Positions 1 through 7,466 of a stretch of DNA of 64,000 nucleotides are shown here, in pieces. How positions within the stretch are numbered: the first letter of the stretch is position 1; each line of letters starts with the position of its first letter. The position numbers and the translations under genes are program-made. Below the pieces are notes generated by a model that made no database searches, had not been told where the DNA came from, and worked only from the letters and a program-made list of their open reading frames with translations. Source of the stretch: Novosphingobium profundi (GTDB taxonomy: Bacteria; Pseudomonadota; Alphaproteobacteria; Sphingomonadales; Sphingomonadaceae); the NCBI RefSeq assembly GCF_018491765.1, contig NZ_JABWCU010000006.1:248001-312000 (forward strand), in the 5' to 3' direction.

Positions 1-332
1 GTCTCAAAAAAGGCGTCGAGCGCGGCCCAGGGCGAGGGCGCGGGCTTGGCGAGTTCATCGCCGAGGCGCACGACGACCTGGTCGCACAGTTCCTCGTAGG
101 TCTCGAACAGAAGGTTCTGCGGATTGCTGAAATAGTGGCGCAGCAGACCGTGCGAAACACCGGCCTGGCGGCAGATCTCCCGCCCGGTCGTTCCGCGCGG
201 ACCCAGCCGGGCGAGGCAGCCCAGGGTGACCTGCAAAAGGTCCTGGCGCCGGACGCCCGGTTGCTGGCGCTTGAGGGTGCGACGGGGCCGCGGCACCGCC
301 TCTTGCTGCGACTTGTTCGAACGAGTGCTCAT
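1..332 (-). CDS. TetR/AcrR family transcriptional regulator, C-terminal part off the window
   Basis: The minus-strand frame opens at ATG 332-330 and runs off the left edge, giving at least 110 residues. After a basic N-terminal tail of about 28 residues (PRPRRTLKRQ), a TetR-type helix-turn-helix is readable: GTTGREICRQAGVSHGLLRH, followed by YFSNPQNLLFETYEEL. That is the usual layout of the DNA-binding domain, closest in feel to BetI-like members. The ligand-binding half is missing, so the effector cannot be judged. It is divergent from the modE-type gene, with an inverted repeat in between that could be its operator. The family call is firm; the regulated genes are unknown. Confidence 0.8.
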   Translation of the reverse strand, partial: MSTRSNKSQQEAVPRPRRTLKRQQPGVRRQDLLQVTLGCLARLGPRGTTGREICRQAGVSHGLLRHYFSNPQNLLFETYEELCDQVVVRLGDELAKPAPSPWAALDAFFE

Positions 333-364
333 CCCGCCTGCCCGTTTCTCGATTTTTGTTTTGG

Positions 365-389
365 TCTGGTCTGCGCCCAATGGACCAGA
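365..389. promoter_or_regulatory. Candidate TetR operator (inverted repeat)
   Basis: TCTGGTC (365-371) and GACCAGA (383-389) form a perfect 7-base inverted repeat with an 11-base spacer, 33 bases upstream of the TetR-family start. Such regulators commonly bind dyads in their own promoters. The assignment rests on position and symmetry only. The rest of 333-576 shows no other gene. Confidence 0.4.
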
Positions 390-576
390 TGTGTATTGCA
401 ATCGTTTCCACGCGAGGCAAGTGGCCATTTGTCCCATTCAAATCCGTCTCGTTGTGGTACAGTGTGAGCGCCGTCTGGTGGCCCGCAATGCGGCCCCGGA
501 ATCGGGGGCAAACGCTCTCCCGATTGCGGGGCGACCACCATTGCATCGAGCCCCTATCCGGGCCAAGACAGGATCC

Positions 577-960
577 ATGACCCAGTCCGAACCCGCGCTC
601 AAAATCAAGGTGCAGATCTTCTCCGGAGACGAGATCGCGATGGGGCCCGGAAAGGCCGACCTGCTCGATGCGATCGCGCGCGAAGGGTCGATCTCGGGCG
701 CGGCGCGCGACATCAACATGAGCTATCGCCGGGCCTGGCTGCTGGTCGACGCAATGAACCGGTGCTGGCGCGAACCGTTGGTGGAAACCTCGCCAGGCGG
801 TTCGGCGCGCGGCGGCGCGCGCATTACGCCTTACGGGCGCGGCATCCTGCAGCTCTACCGCAGCCTGCAGGACGAAAGCCTGGGGCTCAGGCGTGCGTCT
901 GCGTGGGGCGAATTGGGCGCGGCACTGCTGGATGCACCGAAGCCGCACCAGAAGGCCTGA
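577..960 (+). CDS. modE: ModE-type molybdate-responsive regulator, DNA-binding domain only
   Basis: A 127-residue protein with the LysR-like winged helix found at the N terminus of ModE: GKADLLDAIAREGSISGAAR then the recognition stretch MSYRRAWLLVDAMN (about residues 25-65), and a wing region ending in ITPYGRGILQLY. ModE represses molybdate transport genes and activates molybdoenzyme genes when molybdate is bound. Escherichia coli ModE is about twice this length because of two C-terminal TOBE domains, which are absent here, so direct molybdate sensing is doubtful. The ATG at 577 fits the domain start; an in-frame upstream extension has no family similarity. The 3' end overlaps the convergent modC by 74 bases. 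Probable targets are the two palindromes at 3.1-3.3 kb. Confidence 0.85.
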   Translation: MTQSEPALKIKVQIFSGDEIAMGPGKADLLDAIAREGSISGAARDINMSYRRAWLLVDAMNRCWREPLVETSPGGSARGGARITPYGRGILQLYRSLQDESLGLRRASAWGELGAALLDAPKPHQKA

Positions 961-1609
961 GGCCCTCGCGCACTTGCGTTCCCTGCGCGGTCAAGGTGAC
1001 GACGTGGTCGGCCAGCCGATCGACTTCGCGCCGGTCGTGGCTGACGTAGAGGATCGGCAGCGCCAGTTCGTCGCGGATGCGCGCAATGACTTCCATCACC
1101 CCGCTGCGCCGGTCTTCGTCGAGCGAGGAGAGCGGCTCGTCCATCAGCAGGAAGCGCGGACCTGAAAGGAGCGCGCGCCCGATCGCGACGCGTTGCATTT
1201 CGCCGCCCGAAAGTGTGCGCGGCATGCGCTTGAGCAAATGTTCGATGCCCAGGAATTCGGTGGCGTCCTCGAGCGCCATCCAGCGCCGTGCAGGGGGGGC
1301 GAGCCTCCACCCGAACAGGAGGTTGTCGCGCACGGTCTTGTGCGGGAACAGCCGGCTGTCCTGGAACACGTAGCCGCAAGCGCGTTTCTCGGGGGCGCGG
1401 TCGATGCGCGCGGCGCTGTCGAACAGCACGTCCTCGCCCACCGCGATTCGCCCGTGTTCGGGGCGGATCAGGCCGGCGATCGCGTTGAGGACGCTGGTCT
1501 TGCCCGCGCCCGAGGTGCCGAACAGCGCGGTAAGCCCCGCGCCCACTTCGAACCGGGCAGTGATCCGGGCGCTTGCGCGCTGGAGAGTGACGTCGATGTC
1601 AAAGGGCAT
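887..1609 (-). CDS. modC: Molybdate ABC transporter ATP-binding protein ModC, short form
   Basis: A 240-residue ABC ATPase with Walker A GTSGAGKTS (about residues 31-39), Q-loop YVFQDSRLFPHKTV, signature LSGGEMQRVAIGRALL, Walker B FLLMDEPLSSLD and the H-loop YVSHDRREV. The FQDSRLFPH Q-loop is typical of ModC. It powers molybdate import together with ModB and ModA. Classical ModC is about 350 residues with a C-terminal TOBE (Mop) domain; this protein stops after the ATPase core, so the sensing domain is missing. It starts 11 bases inside the end of modB (translational coupling), and its 3' end overlaps the convergent modE. Confidence 0.93.
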   Translation of the reverse strand: MPFDIDVTLQRASARITARFEVGAGLTALFGTSGAGKTSVLNAIAGLIRPEHGRIAVGEDVLFDSAARIDRAPEKRACGYVFQDSRLFPHKTVRDNLLFGWRLAPPARRWMALEDATEFLGIEHLLKRMPRTLSGGEMQRVAIGRALLSGPRFLLMDEPLSSLDEDRRSGVMEVIARIRDELALPILYVSHDRREVDRLADHVVTLTAQGTQVREGLRPSGAASVHPAVPRPIRPTQTHA

Positions 1610-2303
1610 GGCCGGCCTTACCTTGTCCCGAGCGCCGGGTCAGCATTTCCGAGACGACGAGGGCCGCCAGCGAGAGCAGCACCGAGATCACGGCAAGGCG
1701 CGCAACATCGCTCTCGCCCCCCGGGATCTGCAGCGCGGTGTAGATCGCGAGCGGCAAAGTGCGGGTCTCGCCGGGTATGTTCGAGGCGAAGGTGATCGTC
1801 GCGCCGAACTCGCCGATCGAACGCGCGAAGCCGAGCACGATCGCGGCCATGACGCCGGGCATCGCGAGCGGCAGGGTGACGCTGGCGAAAGTGCGCCAGG
1901 GGCCCGCACCCAGGGTCCGCGCCGCGCTTTCGAGCCGGCGATCGACTTCCTCGAGCGAGAGGCGGATGGCGCGCACCATCAGCGGCAAGGCCATGATCGC
2001 GGCGGCGAGCGCTGCGCCGGTCCAGCGAAAGATAAGTCCGAGGTCGAAGGTGTCGAGCAGGAAGCGGCCGATCGGGCCGTTGCTCCCGCAGGTCAGGAGA
2101 AGGATCCAGCCGGTGACCACCGGGGGCAGCACCAGCGGCAGATGGACGAGCGCGTCGAGCAGGACCTTGCCGGTGAAGCGTCCGCGCGCGAGGACCCAGG
2201 CCAGCGCGAAGGCGATCGGCAGATCCGCCAGGATCGCCACCACGCTGACCTTGAGCGAGAGGACAACGACCTGCCATTCCTCGGGGGACAGGGCGAGGAT
2301 CAT
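1599..2303 (-). CDS. modB: Molybdate ABC transporter permease ModB
   Basis: A 234-residue inner-membrane permease with about five hydrophobic segments. The BPD-transport EAA loop is visible as ESAARTLGAGPWRTFASVTL, followed by LPLAMPGVMAAIVLGFARSI and GEFGATITFASNIPG, which are hallmark ModB/CysW sequences. It forms the channel for molybdate with ModC on the cytoplasmic side and ModA outside. The ATG at 2303 lies 2 bases after the modA stop. A longer in-frame extension upstream of it has no permease similarity and overlaps modA, so it was not used. Operon order is modA-modB-modC. Confidence 0.94.
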   Translation of the reverse strand: MILALSPEEWQVVVLSLKVSVVAILADLPIAFALAWVLARGRFTGKVLLDALVHLPLVLPPVVTGWILLLTCGSNGPIGRFLLDTFDLGLIFRWTGAALAAAIMALPLMVRAIRLSLEEVDRRLESAARTLGAGPWRTFASVTLPLAMPGVMAAIVLGFARSIGEFGATITFASNIPGETRTLPLAIYTALQIPGGESDVARLAVISVLLSLAALVVSEMLTRRSGQGKAGHAL

Positions 2304-2305
2304 GC

Positions 2306-3076
2306 TCAGTTGGTTCCGAAGCCGTACTGCGCGAAGATGGCCTTGCCCTCCTTCGAGACGAGAAAGCGGCGGAAGGCCTCGGCATCGGGGCTGGCCGCCT
2401 TGGCGGTCAGCGCGATCGGGTAGCTGATCGGCTTGTGGCTCGAGCGCGGGAAGACCCCGACGACGCGCACGCCCGGGTCTTGCCTGGCGTCGGTCGCGTA
2501 GACCACGCCGAGCGGCGCCTCGCCGCGGCTGACGAAGGCGAGCGCGACGCGCACGCTTTCCCCTGCGGCGACCTTGCCCGAAACGCTGTCCCACACGCCC
2601 AGCTTCTGGAGCGCTTCCTTGCCGTAACGGCCCGCGGGCACCGAATTGGGCTCGCCCATTGCGAGGCGTCCGTTGCCGAGCGCGCGCGCGAGCGGGAAGC
2701 CGGGCTTGACGCTGAGCTTGACCGTGCTCGCCTTGGGCGCGATCAAGACGATGTCGTTGGCGAGGAACGACTGGCGGGTGGACGTGCGGATCAGCTTGCG
2801 CGTCTGCAGGTAGTCCATCCATTCCTCGTCGGCGGACAGGAACATGTCGGCGGGGGCTCCGGCCTCGATCTGGCGGGCGAGCGCGGAGGAGGCGGCATAG
2901 GAGATGACCGGGTGTTCGTGGCCCTTGGCAGCCCAGCGGTCGGCCGCGGTATTGAGGGATTCGCGCAGACTGGCTGCCGCGAGGACGACGGGTCCTTGCG
3001 CATAGGCGGCCTGGTTGGCGGTGGCGAAGGTCAGCAGCAGCGCGAGCGCGGCAAACCAGCGGCCGATTCGGATCAT
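2306..3076 (-). CDS. modA: Periplasmic molybdate-binding protein ModA
   Basis: A 256-residue protein beginning with a Sec signal peptide (MIRIGRWFAALALLL, cleavage probably after AAYA-Q near residue 27). The mature part has the ModA anion-binding landmarks: VLAAASLRESL, the ISYAASSALARQIEAGAPAD stretch and the C-terminal DAEAFRRFLVSKEGKAIF. It captures molybdate in the periplasm and passes it to ModBC. The start at 3076 is chosen because AGGAGGG lies 7 bases upstream (3083-3089 on the plus strand); an upstream in-frame Met has no such site and would disrupt the signal peptide. A ModE-type palindrome sits directly upstream of the start, well placed to control the operon. Confidence 0.94.
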   Translation of the reverse strand: MIRIGRWFAALALLLTFATANQAAYAQGPVVLAAASLRESLNTAADRWAAKGHEHPVISYAASSALARQIEAGAPADMFLSADEEWMDYLQTRKLIRTSTRQSFLANDIVLIAPKASTVKLSVKPGFPLARALGNGRLAMGEPNSVPAGRYGKEALQKLGVWDSVSGKVAAGESVRVALAFVSRGEAPLGVVYATDARQDPGVRVVGVFPRSSHKPISYPIALTAKAASPDAEAFRRFLVSKEGKAIFAQYGFGTN

Positions 3077-3093
3077 CTTGAGCCCTCCTGTTT

Positions 3094-3116
3094 GTCTATA
3101 TCCATTTGTATATTGA
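3094..3116 (-). promoter_or_regulatory. Candidate ModE box upstream of modA
   Basis: Half-site TCTATAT (3095-3101), an 8-base spacer, then ATATTGA (3110-3116): an imperfect dyad resembling the TATA-rich ModE consensus. It is 18 bases from the modA start, overlapping the probable promoter and leader, as expected for repression at high molybdate. The same core recurs in inverted orientation at 3310-3333. ModE binding is inferred from similarity and the adjacent modE gene. Confidence 0.65.
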
Positions 3117-3309
3117 AAAGGTGGAAAGGGGAAGAGGGGCGGGCGCATCGTGGACGATTCTTATTGCGATGCGGAATGCGCAATGGCTTGGATACTATAT
3201 TTAAGTTATTGAGATTTAATAATATAATCCGGATTTCTGGATTTTCTTATTGCGAATGGATACGTGTTTCGCGCCTGCGACAGGCCTGAATGTCTGGACA
3301 ACTGTCAAA
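3117..3309. other. AT-rich divergent intergenic region modA / porin
   Basis: No gene is seen in this part of the 328-base gap. It is markedly AT-rich compared with its surroundings (for example 3197-3245, with runs of A and T), which suits promoters for the divergent modA and porin genes. No confident -35/-10 pair could be assigned by eye. Confidence 0.5.
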
Positions 3310-3333
3310 ATCTATATACAAATGGATATAGAT
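3310..3333 (+). promoter_or_regulatory. Candidate ModE box upstream of porin gene
   Basis: ATCTATAT (3310-3317) and ATATAGAT (3326-3333) form a perfect 8-base inverted repeat with an 8-base spacer. The central part is the reverse complement of the site in front of modA. The palindrome is 71 bases upstream of the porin ATG and suggests that the porin belongs to the same molybdate regulon. Confidence 0.65.
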
Positions 3334-3404
3334 ACGGCCGCATAGCGATGAGGGTCAGAACGACCGCAGGTGTGGCGAAGGTATCTTCAGGGGGATAATC
3401 TAGC

Positions 3405-4811
3405 ATGCTTCCAGTGCATCTTCGCGCGCCTCGCGCGCTGTGTCTTGCGGCCACGGCTTCGGGCCTTCTGGCGCTTTCCACCCACCCTGCGCTCGCGCAG
3501 CAAACCAGCGCACCGACCTTGCAAAACGCCTTGGGCGATCCCGAGGGACTGACCGTCGAGGGCAGCGTGCGCGCCCGTTACGAGGCGATCGACAACCAGT
3601 TCCGCCCGGGCAAGGCCGACAGCCGTGACGCGCTGCTGCTGCAGACCGACCTCAAGATCGCCTACGATACAGGGCCGGTCGAGATCGGCGGCGAGGTGAC
3701 CGACGCGCGCGCCTATGGCGGCGGCAAGGGCAGCTCGCTGGCGACGACCGAGGTCGACGCGCTCGACATCACGCAGGCCTATCTTCGCTTCAATCTCGGT
3801 TCGGCTCTGGGCGAAGGCACCAGGACTTCGCTCGAGGCGGGCCGCTTCACCATGGACATGGGATCGCGCCGCCTGGTCGCGCGCAACCGGTTCCGCAACA
3901 CGATCAACGCCTTTTCCGGCTTCCGGGCCGACTGGAAGGGCAAGGACGGACAGGTGCTCTCGGCCTTCTACACGATGCCGGTGACCCGCCTCCCCAGCGA
4001 CCAGGCGAGCATCCTCGACAACGAGATCAAGATGGACACGCAGAGCTTCGACCAGACCTTCTGGGGCGGTTTCGCGAGTTCGCCGGTCAAGATGGGCGGT
4101 GCGCACGTGGAAGCCTACTTCTACGCGCTCGACGAGGAGGACAGCCCAGGGACCGCAACCAAGAACCGGCACTTGCGCACCGCCGGTGGCCGCTTCATGC
4201 GCCCGCCCAAGCCGGGCACCTTCGATTTCGACTTCGAGGGCGCCTACCAGTTCGGCAATACGCGGCTGGGCACTTCGGCCAGCGCGGCGCGGGCGGACGT
4301 CTCGGCCTACTTCGCCCACGGCGAGCTCGCCTACCAGGCCACGTCGGGCTGGAAGCCGCGCCTCGCGCTCGAACTCGACGTGGCCTCGGGCAACAAGGGC
4401 GGCGGTTCGTACAACCGCTTCGACACGCTCTACGGCGCGCGCCGCTTCGAGTTCGGCCCGACCTCGCTCTACGGGGCGCTCGGGCGCAACAATATCCGCT
4501 CGGCGGGCGCCATGCTCAAGCTCTTCCCGAGCAAGCGCATCTTGCTCGCCACGATGTACCGCGCGGCCTGGGCGGACAGCACCGAGGACAGCTTCTCCTC
4601 GACCAGCGTGACCGACGCGAGCGGCGAGGCCGGGCGCTTCGCGGGGCACCAGATCGAGGGTCTCGCGACCTGGTGGGCGGTCCCCAAGGTGCTGCAGATC
4701 GAGACCGGCGCCACCTACCTGATCCGCGGCGACTACCTCAAGAACGCGTCGAGCGCGAATGGCTATGGCGATACGCTCTACGGCTACGTCAGCGCCCAAG
4801 TGAACTTCTGA
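3405..4811 (+). CDS. Alginate-export-type outer-membrane porin, putative ModE-regulated
   Basis: A 468-residue beta-barrel protein with a signal peptide (hydrophobic stretch LCLAATASGLLAL, cleavage near ALAQ-Q at about residue 32). The mature part shows alternating beta-strand patterns and ends in ...YVSAQVNF, with the terminal Phe typical of outer-membrane proteins. The sequence GLTVEGSVRARYEAID plus YLRFNLG and EAGRFTMDMGSRRLVARN matches the AlgE/alginate export porin family. Despite the family name, such porins carry various anions. Its position next to modABC, and a perfect ModE-type palindrome upstream, suggest it admits molybdate or a molybdenum chelate; that substrate is an inference. 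AGGGGGA precedes the start. Confidence 0.8.
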   Translation: MLPVHLRAPRALCLAATASGLLALSTHPALAQQTSAPTLQNALGDPEGLTVEGSVRARYEAIDNQFRPGKADSRDALLLQTDLKIAYDTGPVEIGGEVTDARAYGGGKGSSLATTEVDALDITQAYLRFNLGSALGEGTRTSLEAGRFTMDMGSRRLVARNRFRNTINAFSGFRADWKGKDGQVLSAFYTMPVTRLPSDQASILDNEIKMDTQSFDQTFWGGFASSPVKMGGAHVEAYFYALDEEDSPGTATKNRHLRTAGGRFMRPPKPGTFDFDFEGAYQFGNTRLGTSASAARADVSAYFAHGELAYQATSGWKPRLALELDVASGNKGGGSYNRFDTLYGARRFEFGPTSLYGALGRNNIRSAGAMLKLFPSKRILLATMYRAAWADSTEDSFSSTSVTDASGEAGRFAGHQIEGLATWWAVPKVLQIETGATYLIRGDYLKNASSANGYGDTLYGYVSAQVNF

Positions 4812-4824
4812 GGCGCTCGAGTCG

Positions 4825-4843
4825 GACGGCCGGCCGGGCCGTC
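4825..4843. terminator. GC hairpin between convergent porin and sulfotransferase genes
   Basis: GACGGCC (4825-4831) pairs with GGCCGTC (4837-4843) over a 5-base loop, between the stops of two convergent genes. There is no T-tract, so intrinsic termination is uncertain. Confidence 0.35.
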
Positions 4844-5846
4844 AGGCACCGCGAGGCGGGCCCGGGTCACGCGGCTTTGCTGCGGTGGCCAGGGCCTCCT
4901 CGATCCAGCCCATCGCGGCCGCGACGCGCCCGGCGTATTCGCTCTCGACCGCCTGGTCCTCCTCGCGGCGCCGGGCCGCATCGAAGCGCTGGCTGGGGTC
5001 CTTGGCGTGCCAGGTGATGGCGGCTTCGTCGAGATCGTCGCAAGGCAGGTGCAGCCGTTCGCGTGCGGCGTGAAGCGCGCGGACAGGCTCCTGCACGATC
5101 AATGCCGCGTCGAGGCGACGCTGGCGCCGGGGATCGACGCAGTCGAAGAGCCCTTCCTGCAAAGCGTGGAGCAGCGCGGCGAGGCGCAGGACCTGATCGA
5201 GGGCATCGCCAGGTCCGGTGGCGCGCGAGCCCGCAACCGCCTCGGCGAGGAGGCCGGCGTGGCCCGGCGATGTCTGCGCCGTGTGCTGCGCGCAGCGGGC
5301 GACGAACGCCATCCGGTCCCGGCCGCCACGCAGGCACGCGAGCAGCCAGGCCCGGCGCTCCATCGTCACGAACACCGCATGGTCGAGCAGGCCGGCACGC
5401 GCGAGCGCGGGCAGCAGCGGATTGGACCAGTTCGAAGGCTTGATGACGACGGGAGCCTGGTGTGCGGTAGCCGCTTCGAGCTGGCGCGTCGCCCGGGCCA
5501 GCCAGTGCTCGGGGCCTTGCGACGCAGGCCTCGACTGGAGTGCGGATAGCTGGTCGGAAAGGTCTATCAGGCACTGCGGCTCGCGCAGGCACACGGTGTC
5601 CCGGTCGCTGTCGAGCAGGCGCGTCAGCAGGGTCGATCCGCAAAAGCCGACATGGAAGATCCAGCGCGCGGCCGAGGCGGATGGGGCCTCGTCCGCAGGG
5701 GGCAGGTCGCGGGCGTCGGCAAGGCTCTGTTCGCTCCAGAAGGTTTCGCGGCCATCGAGGAAGCTGGCGCCACGCAGCGCGTCAAGCGAGGTCTCGACCA
5801 ACACCATGCGCGTCTCGAGGGCATCGAGGCGGTGAAGGAATTTCAT
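4842..5846 (-). CDS. Sulfotransferase-like protein (P-loop, PAPS-binding type)
   Basis: A 334-residue soluble protein. At about residue 63 it carries WIFHVGFCGSTLLTRLLDSD, which fits the 5'-phosphosulfate-binding P-loop of sulfotransferases, and further in VVIKPSNWSNPLLPALARAG, consistent with the family fold. It would transfer a sulfuryl group from PAPS to an unknown acceptor. The start at ATG 5846 is preferred because GGAGG lies 10 bases upstream; in-frame upstream Mets lack this. It lies between the mod genes and the first nif block, transcribed toward mod, with no evident functional link. Substrate unknown; family call moderate. Confidence 0.6.
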   Translation of the reverse strand: MKFLHRLDALETRMVLVETSLDALRGASFLDGRETFWSEQSLADARDLPPADEAPSASAARWIFHVGFCGSTLLTRLLDSDRDTVCLREPQCLIDLSDQLSALQSRPASQGPEHWLARATRQLEAATAHQAPVVIKPSNWSNPLLPALARAGLLDHAVFVTMERRAWLLACLRGGRDRMAFVARCAQHTAQTSPGHAGLLAEAVAGSRATGPGDALDQVLRLAALLHALQEGLFDCVDPRRQRRLDAALIVQEPVRALHAARERLHLPCDDLDEAAITWHAKDPSQRFDAARRREEDQAVESEYAGRVAAAMGWIEEALATAAKPRDPGPPRGA

Positions 5847-6036
5847 GCCGGTGCTGCCTCCGGACGCCATTCCGGGCAATGGCGAGCACCGTCGGGACCG
5901 GGCTTGCGACATGTACGGTATACCATGCGCGCGTCCATGGGCCGGAATGCGCGCGCGCGCCACGCCTGTTCGACAAACGGCATGGCCGCGATGATGAACG
6001 CTGCGTGCGCGGCGATGGCCGAAACCGAACACGCTT

Positions 6037-6052
6037 TGTCGTGACCCGAACA
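6037..6052 (+). promoter_or_regulatory. NifA upstream activator sequence (TGT-N10-ACA)
   Basis: TGT (6037-6039), ten bases, ACA (6050-6052): an exact match to the NifA-binding consensus, about 45 bases upstream of a -24/-12 promoter. Confidence 0.75.
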
Positions 6053-6096
6053 TAGCGCATCGGGTAAATTTCTCCTTTAATCAGTATCTTGGTGTC

Positions 6097-6112
6097 TGGC
6101 ACGCTTCCTGCT
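6097..6112 (+). promoter_or_regulatory. Sigma-54 -24/-12 promoter of the fdx-LRV-nifT block
   Basis: TGGCACG (6097-6103), 4 bases, CTGCT (6108-6112). The -24 element is perfect, the spacing is correct, and the -12 element has one change from TTGCT. The ferredoxin ATG is 34 bases downstream. Confidence 0.8.
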
Positions 6113-6145
6113 TTGCAAGGGGGAAACTCTGGCAGGAGGGTATCC

Positions 6146-6340
6146 ATGGCCTACAAGATCATCGCCTCGCAGTGCACCGGTTGCAGCGCCTGCGAATTCG
6201 AATGTCCCAACGCAGCGATCTCGATGAAGGGCGACACCTTCATCATCAATCCGGCCAAGTGCACCGAGTGTGCGGGGGAATACGATCATCCCCAGTGCGA
6301 CACCGTCTGCCCGGTTCCCAAGACCTGCGTGCCGGCCTGA
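6146..6340 (+). CDS. Ferredoxin, 2[4Fe-4S] FdxN type
   Basis: A 64-residue ferredoxin. The first cluster motif is [12 protein letters not shown] (C-x2-C-x2-C-x3-C), and the second is [18 protein letters not shown], with the extended spacing typical of nif-linked FdxN-type ferredoxins. It probably carries electrons for nitrogenase or for NifB-type cofactor chemistry. GGAGGG at 6136-6141 supports ATG 6146. It is the first gene behind a NifA/sigma54 promoter and is closely related to the second copy after nifB at 10745. Confidence 0.9.
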   Translation: MAYKIIASQCTGCSACEFECPNAAISMKGDTFIINPAKCTECAGEYDHPQCDTVCPVPKTCVPA

Positions 6341-6390
6341 ACGGGCCCAGGGTGGTCGAGGGCGTGGCCGGGAAGGGCGGCTGGCACGGG

Positions 6391-7239
6391 ATGGCAGGGG
6401 TCGTGACCGGACCGGTCTACGAGGACAACCTGGGCGCTGCGCTCGATTGGAAGGGGCGCCCGGTGCGCTGCCGCGAATGCGCGCATCAGGCGATCAACGC
6501 GATGGGCTTGTGCGCCAAGGGCCGGGCCTGCATCCGCGATCGGCGGGCGCGCCGGGTCGAGAAGTTCCTGCGCGGCAATCCCGAACTGGCCGACGACTAT
6601 CTCGACCATCCCTATTTCGAGGTGCGCGCGGGCGCCGCGCGCCACGCCTCGGTGTTCCGCCTCGTGCCGCTGCTCGAGGATCCCGAGCCCGAAGTACGTG
6701 CGATGGCGGTGTTGCGGCTGCCCGAGGAGAGAGTTCGACGCATGATCCACGACGAGGACACCGACGTGCGCATTGCCGCCGCCTCCCGCCTGACCGGCGC
6801 GGACCTGCTTCCGGCGGTGCGCGACGCGGCCTACATGGTGCGCATCACCGCGGTGCGCCGCATGCCGGGCGAGATGCTGCCGCTGGTGCGTCACGATCCC
6901 GATCCCGAAGTGCGCGCCTGGGTGGCGCGGCGGATCGACTTGCGCGCGCTGCCCGACATGGCCTTCGACACCGATCCGCTGGTGCGCCGCGAAGTGGCTG
7001 AGCGGCTCCCGCTCGACCAGTTGCGCCTGCTCGCCAGCGACAGCGACATGCGGGTGCGCTTCACCGTCGCCGAGCGCAGCGCCGAGGAAGATCTCTTCGC
7101 GATGCTGGGCGACGAGGAACCCGCGATCCGCGAACTGGCGCGCGAGCGCATTGCCGCAGTGCCTTCGCTCGCGGCGCGTCTCGACCAGCCCGCCGTCGTG
7201 CAACTCGTCAACCCGACCCGCCCACCCAAGGAGACCTGA
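6391..7239 (+). CDS. LRV (leucine-rich repeat variant) protein with N-terminal Fe-S domain
   Basis: About 282 residues from ATG 6391. The N-terminal region has a Cys cluster (CRECAHQAINAMGLC...AC, about residues 28-49), matching the LRV Fe4S4 domain, followed by RRARRVEKFLRGNP. The remainder is a solenoid of about 24-residue repeats (EVRAGAARH, EVRAMAVLRL, DVRIAAASRL, EVRAWVARRI, LVRREVAERL, RVRFTVAERS). LRV proteins were first described in nif regions of Azotobacter; their molecular job is unknown, perhaps Fe-S protein assembly. The start is uncertain: GTG 6352 and GTG 6364 are in frame without good ribosome sites. It lies between a ferredoxin and nifT. Confidence 0.85.
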   Translation: MAGVVTGPVYEDNLGAALDWKGRPVRCRECAHQAINAMGLCAKGRACIRDRRARRVEKFLRGNPELADDYLDHPYFEVRAGAARHASVFRLVPLLEDPEPEVRAMAVLRLPEERVRRMIHDEDTDVRIAAASRLTGADLLPAVRDAAYMVRITAVRRMPGEMLPLVRHDPDPEVRAWVARRIDLRALPDMAFDTDPLVRREVAERLPLDQLRLLASDSDMRVRFTVAERSAEEDLFAMLGDEEPAIRELARERIAAVPSLAARLDQPAVVQLVNPTRPPKET

Positions 7240-7242
7240 TCG

Positions 7243-7461
7243 ATGAAAGTCATGATCCGCCGCGCCGAGGGCCAGCTCTCGGCCTACGTGCCCAAGAAGG
7301 ACCTGGAGGAACCGATCGTGGAAGTCGAAAAGGAAAGCCTGTGGGACGGCTGGGTGCGACTTGCCAATGGCTGGGTGCTCGAACTGCCCTGGATGGCCGA
7401 GGACACGCGCCTTCCTATCACCGTCGAGGCGAAGAAGCGCGCCACCGTGGACGAGGATTGA
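7243..7461 (+). CDS. nifT: Nitrogen fixation protein NifT/FixU
   Basis: A 72-residue protein matching NifT: MKVMIRRAEGQLSAYVPKKD then LEEPIVEVE...LWDGWVRLANGWVLELP. The usual length is about 70-75 residues. The function is unsettled; mutants often fix nitrogen nearly normally. It follows the LRV gene by 3 bases and precedes the SIR2-like gene by 5. Elsewhere nifT usually sits between nifK and nifY or near nifB, so this displaced position is a rearrangement. Confidence 0.93.
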   Translation: MKVMIRRAEGQLSAYVPKKDLEEPIVEVEKESLWDGWVRLANGWVLELPWMAEDTRLPITVEAKKRATVDED

Positions 7462-7466
7462 GCGCC

